Assembly (NCBI GenBank): GCA_020723255.1
Contig: DYJH01000007.1
Coordinates: 1-43,654, forward strand
Direction: 5' to 3'
Length of the DNA: 43,654 bases
From: Desulfonema limicola
Lineage (GTDB): Bacteria > Desulfobacterota > Desulfobacteria > Desulfobacterales > RPRI01
Shown here: piece by piece, positions 28,456 through 37,088 of the stretch
Position numbering within the stretch: position 1 is the first letter of the stretch
Layout: each line of letters starts with the position of its first letter
Translations under genes and position numbers: made by a program
Notes under the pieces: model-generated
Seen by the model: only the letters and a program-made list of their open reading frames with translations
Told to the model about the DNA's origin: nothing
Database searches by the model: none

Positions 28456-30492
28456 ACAGCTCCAGGCTAAAATGGACACATTCTGATTTCGAGTATGGGC
28501 TAAATTTTGAACATGGACTGTTTCAAGACTATCAAGTTCTTTCCTGATAGCTAATCCAATTTTTTCAAAAAGATAAGGTTTTCTTATATAGGTTCCTGCG
28601 CCCAGCTTAAGAGTCTGGCTTACACGCTTTGTTTCGGAAAAGCCGCTTACTATTATTGCTTTTTGTTTAGGATTAATCTTTATAATTTGTTTATATGTGT
28701 CAAGTCCATCAATTCCGGGGTCCATAATCATATCCAGAATAATTAAATCAGCTTCATTTTCTTTCAGATATTCTACAGCCTTCTCGCCGCTTGAAACAAC
28801 CGAGACCTTGTAATTAAGATCGCTAAGCATAAGAGCTGCAATATCCCGCTGACTATCAACATCATCAACCACCAAAATTGATTCCCCTTTACCCATGTAT
28901 TCGGGCGCCGGCACTATAATATGCTGTTCGGGAATCTCCATTCTTGTTACCGGAAAATACAGGGAGAAAGTCGTTCCTATTTTTTCTTTGGTCTGAACAT
29001 TTATGTAGCCGTTATGATCCTTTACAGTGCCCCAGACCACTGCCAGTCCAAGCCCGGTTCCGCTTCTTCCCATAACCTTCTTGGTATAAAAAGGCTCAAA
29101 TATCCGTTTTATATCCAAAGAAGATATGCCTTCACCTGTATCAGATACGGAAAGAACAACATATTCACCTTCGTTTATATGATCATATCCCTCAACCGGT
29201 CTGTCTATATATTGATTGTCGGTAGCAATAGTTAATATGCCGCCTTTAGGCATGGCTTCGGCGGCATTAGAAACAAGATTCATTATCATCTTATCCAGAT
29301 GGACAGAAGATCCCATTATATTGAGCAGGTCTGATTTAAGGTCTGTTCTTAATTCTACATCATGGTGAACTGAGCACAGTTTGTCATATTCAGGAGTCAA
29401 CAGAAAGTTTCTGATTACAGAATTTAAATTGACAACATTTTCCGTATATACGTTTCTTCTTGCCATAGTAAGAAGATCCTGTACAATCGCCGCCGCTTTT
29501 TCAGCGCTGTTCATTATCTTCATGATATATTGCTTGGTGGAACTGGAATCATCAGTTTTTCTGAGAAGCAGTTCGGAGTAACCGATGAGACTCCCTAGAA
29601 CATTATTAAGATCATGAGCAACTCCGCCTGCAAGTTCTCCAAGAGCATTCATCTTATCAAATCTCTGGAGACGTTCCTGCATATGCCGCTTATCCTCCTC
29701 CGCCCTTTTGCTTTTGGTTATATCATTTAATATTATAATTATAGACTTATGTTCCTTTAAGTTTATGGGCAAAATACTCATGGAAATCATTTTACCATTG
29801 AGTATTACAGGCATATCATAGGAAATTTGCTGCGGCCCGATGTTTATCATATTGAGAAGTTCTTCCACTCTTTGTCTATGAGGATTTTCGAAAAGCTCAT
29901 GGAAATATAAGCCAAGCAGAACATTCTCACTGAAACAAGTAAGATCATGAACGAATTTGTTGGCATAAATTATCTTTTTGTTTATATTCAGCTCCAATAT
30001 TCCTTCAGAAACATTATCCAATATGACATCAACATGTCTTTTATAAGATAAAAGCTCTTTCACAATCGCACGAGAATGAACATCCTCAATCCCAATTATT
30101 TTATTTAAAGCTCCGTGAGGCTCTTTATTATTCAAGCGTTCCAAGAGGTCCATAATATGTTTAGACATTTTGGAAAAAGAACCTTTAGCTATGCATGCAT
30201 CAGCGCCGATTTCATTAAAATTTATATCCTGTTCCGCAGCAATCGCGGTTATAATAATTATATAAACATTTTTACATTTTGGGTTTTTTCTTATTGCACC
30301 GCATAATTTTTCTCCGCTTATATTCGGCATAACAAGGTCAATAAACATAATATCCGGAATATTGTTTTCAAGAATCTCTAAAGCAGTAAGCCCATCTTTT
30401 GCAGTTAAAACCTGGTATTCAGCGCTATCCAGAAGATCTGACATGAAAGTTAACATCATCAAATCATTATCCACCACCAATATTTTTTTCAT
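28405..30492 (-). CDS. Hybrid response regulator/histidine kinase, REC-PAS-HisKA-HATPase-REC
   Basis: This is a soluble hybrid signalling protein. It has an N-terminal receiver (KKILVVDNDLMM; phospho-aspartate in IDLVMPN), then a PAS domain near 155-265. The kinase has H293 in GGVAHDLNNVLGS and ATPase boxes NLVSNAAEAM, DTGEGI and GRSGTGLGLAVV. A C-terminal receiver follows with D587 in ILDMIMDPG. The start is set at the second ATG (30492), because AAGGAG abuts the first ATG but sits nine bases before the second. After the last receiver, about 40 residues with no domain look run on into the opposite gene. The kinase-receiver part is a close paralogue of the protein at 17511-20084. Confidence 0.92.
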   Translation of the reverse strand: MKKILVVDNDLMMLTFMSDLLDSAEYQVLTAKDGLTALEILENNIPDIMFIDLVMPNISGEKLCGAIRKNPKCKNVYIIIITAIAAEQDINFNEIGADACIAKGSFSKMSKHIMDLLERLNNKEPHGALNKIIGIEDVHSRAIVKELLSYKRHVDVILDNVSEGILELNINKKIIYANKFVHDLTCFSENVLLGLYFHELFENPHRQRVEELLNMINIGPQQISYDMPVILNGKMISMSILPINLKEHKSIIIILNDITKSKRAEEDKRHMQERLQRFDKMNALGELAGGVAHDLNNVLGSLIGYSELLLRKTDDSSSTKQYIMKIMNSAEKAAAIVQDLLTMARRNVYTENVVNLNSVIRNFLLTPEYDKLCSVHHDVELRTDLKSDLLNIMGSSVHLDKMIMNLVSNAAEAMPKGGILTIATDNQYIDRPVEGYDHINEGEYVVLSVSDTGEGISSLDIKRIFEPFYTKKVMGRSGTGLGLAVVWGTVKDHNGYINVQTKEKIGTTFSLYFPVTRMEIPEQHIIVPAPEYMGKGESILVVDDVDSQRDIAALMLSDLNYKVSVVSSGEKAVEYLKENEADLIILDMIMDPGIDGLDTYKQIIKINPKQKAIIVSGFSETKRVSQTLKLGAGTYIRKPYLFEKIGLAIRKELDSLETVHVQNLAHTRNQNVSILAWSCLLDKNSFFIICFCYPF

Positions 30493-30573
30493 AAACCCCA
30501 TCTCCTTGAAAAATATATGTATAATTATATATTTTTAGAAAACAGCATATAATTTATTATTTGATGCAGTTCC

Positions 30574-31269
30574 TTAGTTGTTCAATTTAAAAAGCTGAAC
30601 AATTACCCGGGCAAAAATAAGATCTTCTTTGGTTGTAATCTTTATATTGTTCTTGCTTCCTTTTATTATTTTTACTCTTTCGCCAATTCTTTCAACAAGC
30701 ATTGCATCATCTGTGCCCGTAAAACCTACTTTTTTTGCAATATCATGAGCTTTTTTTATAAGTGTGTAATCAAAGGCCTGTGGTGTCTGAGCCAGCCATA
30801 CAGAATCTCTGGGAATAGTCTCTAAAATATATTTATTGTCATCTGAAAGCTTTAATGTATCTGATACAGGCAAACCCAATACACAAGCTTTATGCAAAAT
30901 AGCCTCTCTTACACACTGTCCAATAAGATCGGAACTAATAAATGGCCTAACCCCATCATGTATAACAACTGTAGAGTTTATTTCATCAACAGCAAGCAAT
31001 CCATTATAAACAGATTCCTGACGCTCTGCGCCACCTTTGACAAGCTTTACTTCGATACTCATGTCCAGCGGATTTATTACTCGATCAATACAGAATTGAA
31101 AATCATCAGAAGGAACAACAAGAATTATGCTATCAACAAGAGCACACGAGTCAAAAGCTTTAAGCGTGCTGCACAACATAGGTCTGCCGTTAATTTCAAA
31201 GAATTGCTTTGGAATTGAACTGTTCATTCTGGTGCCTTTTCCGGCTGCGACTATGATTGCATAAACCAT
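30574..31269 (-). CDS. ispD: 2-C-methyl-D-erythritol 4-phosphate cytidylyltransferase
   Basis: IspD transfers CMP to 2-C-methyl-D-erythritol 4-phosphate in the non-mevalonate isoprenoid pathway. The nucleotide-binding start AIIVAAGKGTRMNSSIPKQF is followed by GGAERQESVYNGL near residue 79, VVIHDGVRPFI near 103 and FTGTDDAMLVE near 190. These are the standard IspD landmarks. At 231 residues it has normal length. It begins nine bases after the HPr-fusion gene stop, so the two are very likely cotranscribed. No ispF is present beside it. Confidence 0.97.
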   Translation of the reverse strand: MVYAIIVAAGKGTRMNSSIPKQFFEINGRPMLCSTLKAFDSCALVDSIILVVPSDDFQFCIDRVINPLDMSIEVKLVKGGAERQESVYNGLLAVDEINSTVVIHDGVRPFISSDLIGQCVREAILHKACVLGLPVSDTLKLSDDNKYILETIPRDSVWLAQTPQAFDYTLIKKAHDIAKKVGFTGTDDAMLVERIGERVKIIKGSKNNIKITTKEDLIFARVIVQLFKLNN

Positions 31270-31278
31270 TTTAAGAAT

Positions 31279-32589
31279 TCACCTGAGATATTTGAGCTCC
31301 TTTGGAAGAGGGACGCCTTTACCCATCGTGTCTTCACCGTAATTTACACCTGCAAGTATTTTAATATCATTCAAAGCTCGCACATCACCCTCAAAAACCA
31401 CCTCTTTTATATCTTCTTTCTGGACCTTGCCTCCTGCCCATTGTATATCTAAAACATTACTCGCATCGAACCTGTCCTCACCTAAACAAAGCTCAACCTG
31501 GCCCCCATAGTGCTGCACGATTTTAGCGACAAGGAGACTGGGTCTGCTGTGAAAACCGAGTGAAACCGGAATGCCGACGGCAATTGAAGATCGTTCAATG
31601 TTCTCGTTTAATATTTCTTTGGCCAGATCTTTACCATTAATTAAAAAATAACAAACAAAATATAAACCATAATTAATAGTACGTTCAAGAAGTATGTTAG
31701 GATCAATAAGCGATGAAAGTTTTTCCTGGGATTTTTTATAGATACTCTTATATCCGGCATCATGAAGATGTCTTTCATAAAAATGAAGAAGGCGACCGAT
31801 TATCTGGAGAAGATGAAATACCACTGAAAAAAAACCGCGTAGTTGTTTTAATTTCCTATTGCCAAACTGGTAACCTCCGTGTATCACATAGGTATCGAAA
31901 GAGGATTGAAGATTGTGAACAAGCATTTCAAAATGTCTTATTTCGACTTCATTTATTCTTCCCGGAACCAATAAACGTATATCATTATTGTCATAGGGTT
32001 CATAAAAGCTGTAATGATCCAGATCATCGGCTATATTTAAAAATTCACTAGCTATTTTAACTATACTTTCCTTCTGCTGGTCCTTGTTCTCGTCATCTAT
32101 GTCATATTCGAGTTTATCTTCTGTAGTTACGCTTGGAAAGTCAACCGGGCTGAAATTTTCTTTTGGAAGTTGAATGCCTAAATGTCTTGCTTCTCCAAGT
32201 ATTTCAGGAGCCATTTTTAAAATTGTCTCTATAAGAAAATCAAGTGTATTCTCGCCTTCATCAACAAAATTTTCCAGCACAGGCAGATCATAAAAAGCGA
32301 TCCTGTTCAAAATATGCGTTTGAGAATAACATGCAAGGCTTAAATGCCTGATCGCAGCGGAAAGCTCACGGTAGTAATACCAGCTCTTATTGTTTTTTGC
32401 TCCGTGGTAATCAAGAAAATCTTCCAGGAGTTGGGTTGACGAAATAAAAGATAAAATAAACTTTTTTACAAAAAATCGCTTCGGAGCCTCGACAGCCAAA
32501 AGAGATGAACAGCATTTAAGGTAATCATGTGAAAATATCTCAACCTTTTTGGCAAAAGAGCCATCTTTGGTATTCTCCTGTAATTGCAT
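31279..32589 (-). CDS. HPr-like phosphocarrier domain fused to a large helical N-terminal region
   Basis: The C-terminal 90-100 residues resemble HPr of the phosphotransferase system. The active-site-like histidine is H347 in VSLGFHSRPSLLVAKIVQH, followed by FDASNVLDIQWAGGKV and the closing VFEGDVRALNDI. The first 335 residues are predicted mostly helical, with no recognised domain, signal peptide or membrane segment. Typical HPr is about 88 residues; this is a 436-residue fusion. In this part of Desulfobacterota HPr-type regulation exists without sugar uptake, so a regulatory role is more likely than transport, but this is inference. It lies directly upstream of ispD. No EI, HPr kinase or EII gene is nearby. 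Confidence 0.8.
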   Translation of the reverse strand: MQLQENTKDGSFAKKVEIFSHDYLKCCSSLLAVEAPKRFFVKKFILSFISSTQLLEDFLDYHGAKNNKSWYYYRELSAAIRHLSLACYSQTHILNRIAFYDLPVLENFVDEGENTLDFLIETILKMAPEILGEARHLGIQLPKENFSPVDFPSVTTEDKLEYDIDDENKDQQKESIVKIASEFLNIADDLDHYSFYEPYDNNDIRLLVPGRINEVEIRHFEMLVHNLQSSFDTYVIHGGYQFGNRKLKQLRGFFSVVFHLLQIIGRLLHFYERHLHDAGYKSIYKKSQEKLSSLIDPNILLERTINYGLYFVCYFLINGKDLAKEILNENIERSSIAVGIPVSLGFHSRPSLLVAKIVQHYGGQVELCLGEDRFDASNVLDIQWAGGKVQKEDIKEVVFEGDVRALNDIKILAGVNYGEDTMGKGVPLPKELKYLR

Positions 32590-32664
32590 CGCTTATTTTT
32601 ATGTCCTCATTAAATAAATGTTAGCAATGAATTATTCAAAACATTTAAAGCTAAGCAGAATTAA

Positions 32665-33058
32665 CGGTCCGAGCAATCTGTAAGCCGAATTCTGTCTCCT
32701 GTTCAGATTACTCTGAAAAGGATAACGATCATTCATCTTTGGAAGCAGGTTTTCCTGCATCTCTTGCGACCTACCCGGGAGCTCGGGCGGGCAGCCCTCA
32801 GACACTCCCCTATTTGGTCTTGCACCGGGTGGGGTTTGCCAAGATCTCCGGTCACCCGAAGAACTGGTGCGCTCTTACCGCACCTTTTCACCCTTACCCT
32901 ACAATTGCAGGGCGGTATTTTTTCTGTTGCACTTTCCTTCGCGTTGCCACGACTCCACGTTATGGAGCACCGTGCCCTATGGTGTTCGGACTTTCCTCAG
33001 GATCAGGAGCTTCAATTAGAAGCATCTGGCCCTGCGATCGTTTAGATTGCTCAGGCCG
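32665..33058 (-). ncRNA. rnpB: RNase P RNA (bacterial type A)
   Basis: This is the catalytic RNA that matures the 5' ends of tRNAs. Conserved elements on the minus strand include GAGGAAAGTCC (complement of 32988-32998), the AGGGTGAAAAGGTGCGGTAAGAGCGCACC region and ACAGAATTCGGC near the 3' end (complement of 32684-32695). The ends pair as helix P1: the first 15 bases (complement of 33044-33058) pair with the complement of 32665-32679, apart from two wobbles. The ends are set from P1 and may be off by a few bases. It starts only about five bases after the stop of the zinc-ribbon gene. Confidence 0.96.
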
Positions 33059-33062
33059 TGTA

Positions 33063-33779
33063 TTAAAGCTTGCCCCAGTATATTATTCTCTGGCAGTGAG
33101 GGCAGTGTTTAATGCTATCGAACCTTAAAAGTTCATTATACATCTGTGGAGGAATGTTCATATTGCATCCCTGACAAATTGAATCTATGGTTGGCGCTAT
33201 CGCCATTCCTTTTGTAAACTCCTTTAACATGTTATATTTCGCCATTACTTCTGAAGATACTTTTTTTGAAATATTATTCTTTTCTTCGTCAAGCACCGTA
33301 ATATCGATTCTGTTTTGTTCGGCTTCTTTATTTATAATTTCTTTTTCCTCATTAATCTTTTCTTTTATCAGAAGAAATTCTTTTTTCAGTTTGGTAATTT
33401 CTTGTTCTGCCGTTTCAATAGCATCCAGGTTTTTTAGCATCTCTTCTTCAATTGCTGAACTTTTAATTTTAATATCATCGATTTCTTTCAAAACAGACTG
33501 ATATTCCTTGTTTGTCTTCACTGCTGTAAGTTTATCCTGGCTTTTTGCTAAAAACGCTAGATTTGTCTGATAATCAGACTCAGACGCTCTGTATTTTTTC
33601 CTTAAATCATCAATAAATGATTTTTTCTCCTCCGCAATATTTTCATAACTATTTATCTCAGAGTCGAGGGCAGCGATTTTTTTCGATACTCCGGCGAGAG
33701 CAAAATTAATTTTGCCGGCTTGGGTTTCAATTTTTTGCAGATGAATCAATATTTCTATCTGTTCCTTCATATTAGCCAT
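33063..33779 (-). CDS. Coiled-coil protein with C-terminal C4 zinc ribbon
   Basis: This is a member of the widespread zinc-ribbon family whose N-terminal part is a long antiparallel coiled coil (about residues 5-185). A C-terminal zinc ribbon has C202xxC205 (CQGC) and C226xxC229 (CPHC). The closing segment YNELLRFDSIKHCPHCQRII is typical. At 238 residues the length is normal. The molecular role in bacteria is not settled; nucleic-acid or chaperone-type functions have been proposed. It follows the Nif3-family gene by 32 bp and directly abuts rnpB, suggesting one transcript from which RNase P RNA could be released. Confidence 0.9.
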   Translation of the reverse strand: MANMKEQIEILIHLQKIETQAGKINFALAGVSKKIAALDSEINSYENIAEEKKSFIDDLRKKYRASESDYQTNLAFLAKSQDKLTAVKTNKEYQSVLKEIDDIKIKSSAIEEEMLKNLDAIETAEQEITKLKKEFLLIKEKINEEKEIINKEAEQNRIDITVLDEEKNNISKKVSSEVMAKYNMLKEFTKGMAIAPTIDSICQGCNMNIPPQMYNELLRFDSIKHCPHCQRIIYWGKL

Positions 33780-33811
33780 TTATATAAATTTCTTTTTGAA
33801 TGAGTTATTAA

Positions 33812-34930
33812 TTACAATATAATAAACGGATCACACTCGATCCTGCATGCCTCCACCATAACATCATAGCCAATTTCCTTAACCATATCATTAAGCTTTT
33901 CAGCTAATTTTTCAATAATCAAATATTCGGACGCAAAATGGCCTATGTCAATAAGACCAAGCCCTTCTGCTTCAATAGCCCTTGCATCATGATACCGCAA
34001 ATCACCTGAAATGTAAACCTGCGCCCCTGATCTGAAAAAATCTTTTAAAAGACCTGAACCACTCCCTGAACAGACAGCGGCATAATCAACAATAATTTCA
34101 GGATTACCGGCAATTCTTACACTCTTTAAGGATAGCTTTTCTTTTATCTTTTGGGCAAAAACATGAAGCTTTAGCTTTTCTTCAAGCTGACCGGTACGGC
34201 CTAACCCTTGATTATTATCATTTTCGTAAAGCGGATATACATCGTATGCCATTGTTTCATAAGGATGAAAGCGCCTGATATGAGAAACTATTTCATTAAT
34301 ATCATGTTTATATGCTACAGATTCTATCCTTACCTCATCAACATGTGATATTTCATCAATTGCTCCGATAAAAGGACTTGCTGAAGTTACAGGCTTGAAA
34401 GTCCCTTTTCCGGTATTTCTGAAAGAGCAGCATGAATAAGATCCAATTATTCCTGCTTTTGTTTCAAAAAGAGCATTGATCACTTTTTGTTCATAGTCTG
34501 AAGGCACATATACTACAAACTTACATTTACCCGTTTCTTCCGCCGCACTTAATCTCTCAATATTTTTAAGACCTATATGCAAAGCTATAAAATCATTTAT
34601 ACCGCCTGCGGCACTATCAAGATTTGTATGCGCCGAAAATATCGCAAGATTGTTTATCGCCGCTTTATAAATAAGAGAACCGACGGAAGAACTAAAATCT
34701 ATGGACTTAAGCGGATTGAATATCATTGGATGGTGGGTAATCAAGAGTTCGGTCCTTGTATTACACGCAAAATCTATAACATCAGGAGTCGGATCTAAAG
34801 CAATCAAAATTCTTTTTACCAACCAATCCAATTTCCCTACCTGAAGGCCGGAATTGTCCCATTTTTCGGCAAGCCGCAAAGGAGCAATTTTTTCAATCAG
34901 TCTAATTATATCACATACTGTTACAGACAT
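33812..34930 (-). CDS. Nif3-like dinuclear metal center protein (YqfO type)
   Basis: This is a Nif3/GTP-cyclohydrolase-I-type-2 family protein that binds two metal ions and forms hexamers; its cellular role is not firmly known. Metal ligands are visible in ITHHPMIF near residue 65, SAHTNLDSAAGGIND near 100, and the C-terminal DIGHFASEYLIIEKLAEKL. The 372-residue length reflects the long form with a central PII/CutA-like insertion (about 130-235), as in B. subtilis YqfO. The N-terminal KWDNSGLQVG is a family hallmark. It begins a short run with the zinc-ribbon gene and rnpB. Confidence 0.93.
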   Translation of the reverse strand: MSVTVCDIIRLIEKIAPLRLAEKWDNSGLQVGKLDWLVKRILIALDPTPDVIDFACNTRTELLITHHPMIFNPLKSIDFSSSVGSLIYKAAINNLAIFSAHTNLDSAAGGINDFIALHIGLKNIERLSAAEETGKCKFVVYVPSDYEQKVINALFETKAGIIGSYSCCSFRNTGKGTFKPVTSASPFIGAIDEISHVDEVRIESVAYKHDINEIVSHIRRFHPYETMAYDVYPLYENDNNQGLGRTGQLEEKLKLHVFAQKIKEKLSLKSVRIAGNPEIIVDYAAVCSGSGSGLLKDFFRSGAQVYISGDLRYHDARAIEAEGLGLIDIGHFASEYLIIEKLAEKLNDMVKEIGYDVMVEACRIECDPFIIL

Positions 34931-34977
34931 GGCATCAATATCAAGTCGTAAACTATATCAGACCTGTAAAAAGTTCA

Positions 34978-35097
34978 TCAATTGTCATAATAAAAAAGGC
35001 ATGGTCTTAAAGAACCATGCCTTTTAAACAAATATAACAGGCTTTTTAAAGCCAATCCAGTAGTTAGTTTTTTGATGACCTTTGTAATTTTAGTCAT
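34978..35097 (-). CDS. Putative 39-codon ORF with terminator inside its 3' end
   Basis: Starting 22 bases after the tRNA, GGAG followed by six bases and ATG opens a 39-codon frame that begins MTKITKVIKKLTTGLALKSL. It is lysine-rich and amphipathic. The intrinsic terminator 34994-35025 lies within the frame, before the TGA at 34978-34980, so terminated transcripts would lack a stop codon. No homologue is recognised. The ORF may be chance read-through of a tRNA trailer; confidence is low. Confidence 0.25.
   Translation of the reverse strand: MTKITKVIKKLTTGLALKSLLYLFKRHGSLRPCLFYYDN
34994..35025 (-). terminator. Intrinsic terminator downstream of the tRNA
   Basis: AAAAGGCATGGT (34994-35005) and ACCATGCCTTTT (35014-35025) form a 12-bp stem with an eight-base loop. 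On the minus strand it is followed by a run of six Ts, then ATTAT. It would end transcripts from the tRNA, and from any dnaG-rpoD read-through, before the Nif3-family gene. Confidence 0.85.
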
Positions 35098-35118
35098 CTT
35101 TTTCTCCGTTAACGGATA

Positions 35119-35191
35119 TGGGCCCACCTGGGATCGAACCAGGGACCGACCGGTTATGAGCCGGTGGCTCTGCCAGCTGAGCTATGGGCCC
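35119..35191 (-). tRNA. tRNA with CAT anticodon (elongator Met, or Ile2)
   Basis: The 73-base gene folds as a cloverleaf. The acceptor stem is GGGCCCA with TGGGCCC, discriminator A. The D arm is AGCTCAGCTGGCAGAGC. The anticodon arm is ACCGG-CTCATAA-CCGGT with anticodon CAT at the complement of 35156-35158. The T arm is CCTGG-TTCGATC-CCAGG. CCA is not encoded. The full acceptor pairing rules out initiator tRNA. Elongator methionine and lysidine-modified Ile2 both carry CAT. Elongator Met is favoured by overall sequence, but not proven. Confidence 0.95.
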
Positions 35192-35261
35192 TCAATACGT
35201 TCTGTCGCTTGACGTTTATATTCATATAAATAATTTGTCAAGTTATACATTCGACAATGCA

Positions 35262-37088
35262 TTACATTTCAATAAAGTTTTTAAGTTTGCGGCTTCTTGT
35301 TGGATGCCTCAATTTTCTTAATGCCTTAGCCTCAATTTGCCTGATGCGCTCCCGTGTAACCTGAAAATCCTGCCCGACTTCTTCTAAAGTATGATCAGCT
35401 CTTTCTCCGATTCCAAATCGCATCCTAAGCACCTTCTCCTCTCTCGGAGTAAGAGTAGCAAGCACTTTTCTCGTTTGCTCAGCAAGATTCTGATTAATAG
35501 CAGCATCGGAAGGAAGCATAAATTTTTTGTCCTCTATGAAATCTCCAAGATGGCTGTCTTCTTCTTCCCCGATAGGAGTTTCTAAAGATATAGGCTCTCT
35601 CGCTATTTTCAATACTTTTCTTACTTTTTCCAATGGGATTTCCATTTTTTCAGCAATCTCTTCCGGCGATGGCTCACGCCCTTGCTCCTGCACAAGATAT
35701 CTTGATGTCCTGATCAACTTGTTTATAGTTTCGATCATATGAACCGGGATACGAATAGTTCTTGCCTGATCGGCGATAGCCCTGGTAATCGCCTGCCTGA
35801 TCCACCATGTGGCATATGTGCTGAATTTATAGCCACGACGGTATTCAAATTTGTCTACGGCTTTCATGAGGCCAATATTGCCTTCCTGAATCAAATCTAA
35901 AAACTGCAAACCTCTGTTTGTATATTTTTTTGCAATACTAACTACAAGGCGCAGATTGGCTTTTGTCAATTCGCTCTTTGCCACTTTTGCCTTAATGCGT
36001 CCTTCTCCTACAGAGGTCATAACTTTTTTCAGCACCTGACTATTGGTTCTTATTTTTCGTTCATTTTCAGCTATCATACTACTGTGTTTTTTAATCTCTT
36101 CAAAAATTGATGATATTTCATCTTTTCCGAGGTTGCAGTATGATTTTGCACATTTCAAAAAATTAGTTTTGGAGTTAATGTTTACCTTAATTTCAATTGC
36201 CGGCATATTAATTTTTAATGCACAATCCATAATTTTTTTAGTCATGGACTCGAACCAGTCTATGTGACTTTTCATGAGCGATTCAATTCTGTCAAGAACA
36301 CCGCTTTCAAGCCGCCAATCTTTGAGAAGTTCGAATATTTCGTTATGATTTGCAGAAATCATTTTTCTTATCTGGCGCTGTTCATTTTTTTTATCAGGCT
36401 TGAGAGAGTACATTTTTTCAAACAACTCATTATTCTTTTGATGGATTTGTTTTATAGAATGAATCATCTTAACAAAGTTGTCCACCTGGACCATTTCATC
36501 TATGTAACTATCACTTTCATCAAAATCTTTAAGAACATGCTTTGGTCTAAGGCTTCCGCTTTCAATCTGAACACCCAGATCGATAATACATTCCATCCCG
36601 ACAGGAGTTGAAACCATAGCTTTCAATACTTCCTGTTCACCTTCTTCAATTTTTTTTGCGATATCAACTTCCCCTTCTCTGCTCAATAGAGTTACAAGGC
36701 CCATCTCACGCAAATACATTTTAACAGGATCAGTTACACTTCCAAAATTTGCTACCGCCAATTCACTTTGGCTTATCTTTTTTCCATCCAATACCTTATC
36801 ATCATCGATTTTGTTTCTGCTGTCATCTACCAGCTCGATATCGTTATTGTCAAATATATCAAATGTTTCATCTATTCTGTCCAGAGAAATAACATTGTCA
36901 GGCATTTCTTCATTAAGCTCATCATAGGTTATATACCCCTGTTTTTTACCTTTTGATACCAGATCATCAAAATCTCCTTTGTCTGCTTTTGCTGTGCTTT
37001 TTATTTTTGTGGCAACAGATCTCTTAGTCCTTATCTTTTTGTCCGTTTTCTTTTTTCTTTTTGATATCTCACCGGATTTTTTCACCAT
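35262..37088 (-). CDS. rpoD: RNA polymerase primary sigma factor (sigma-70, RpoD)
   Basis: This is the housekeeping sigma factor that directs RNA polymerase to -35/-10 promoters. A lysine-rich N-terminal extension (about 1-35) precedes region 1.1. Region 1.2 is at [21 protein letters not shown] non-conserved region of about 220 residues follows. Region 2 has [33 protein letters not shown] and [13 protein letters not shown]. Region 3 follows, and region 4 has the helix-turn-helix [20 protein letters not shown]. The 608-residue length is normal. Its first seven bases overlap the end of dnaG, so the two are translationally coupled in a dnaG-rpoD operon without rpsU. Confidence 0.98.
   Translation of the reverse strand: MVKKSGEISKRKKKTDKKIRTKRSVATKIKSTAKADKGDFDDLVSKGKKQGYITYDELNEEMPDNVISLDRIDETFDIFDNNDIELVDDSRNKIDDDKVLDGKKISQSELAVANFGSVTDPVKMYLREMGLVTLLSREGEVDIAKKIEEGEQEVLKAMVSTPVGMECIIDLGVQIESGSLRPKHVLKDFDESDSYIDEMVQVDNFVKMIHSIKQIHQKNNELFEKMYSLKPDKKNEQRQIRKMISANHNEIFELLKDWRLESGVLDRIESLMKSHIDWFESMTKKIMDCALKINMPAIEIKVNINSKTNFLKCAKSYCNLGKDEISSIFEEIKKHSSMIAENERKIRTNSQVLKKVMTSVGEGRIKAKVAKSELTKANLRLVVSIAKKYTNRGLQFLDLIQEGNIGLMKAVDKFEYRRGYKFSTYATWWIRQAITRAIADQARTIRIPVHMIETINKLIRTSRYLVQEQGREPSPEEIAEKMEIPLEKVRKVLKIAREPISLETPIGEEEDSHLGDFIEDKKFMLPSDAAINQNLAEQTRKVLATLTPREEKVLRMRFGIGERADHTLEEVGQDFQVTRERIRQIEAKALRKLRHPTRSRKLKNFIEM

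Noticed and set aside
32739-33128. Plus-strand 129-codon open frame
   Set aside because: It lies antisense to rnpB; this proline/arginine-rich reading is an artefact of the structured RNA gene.
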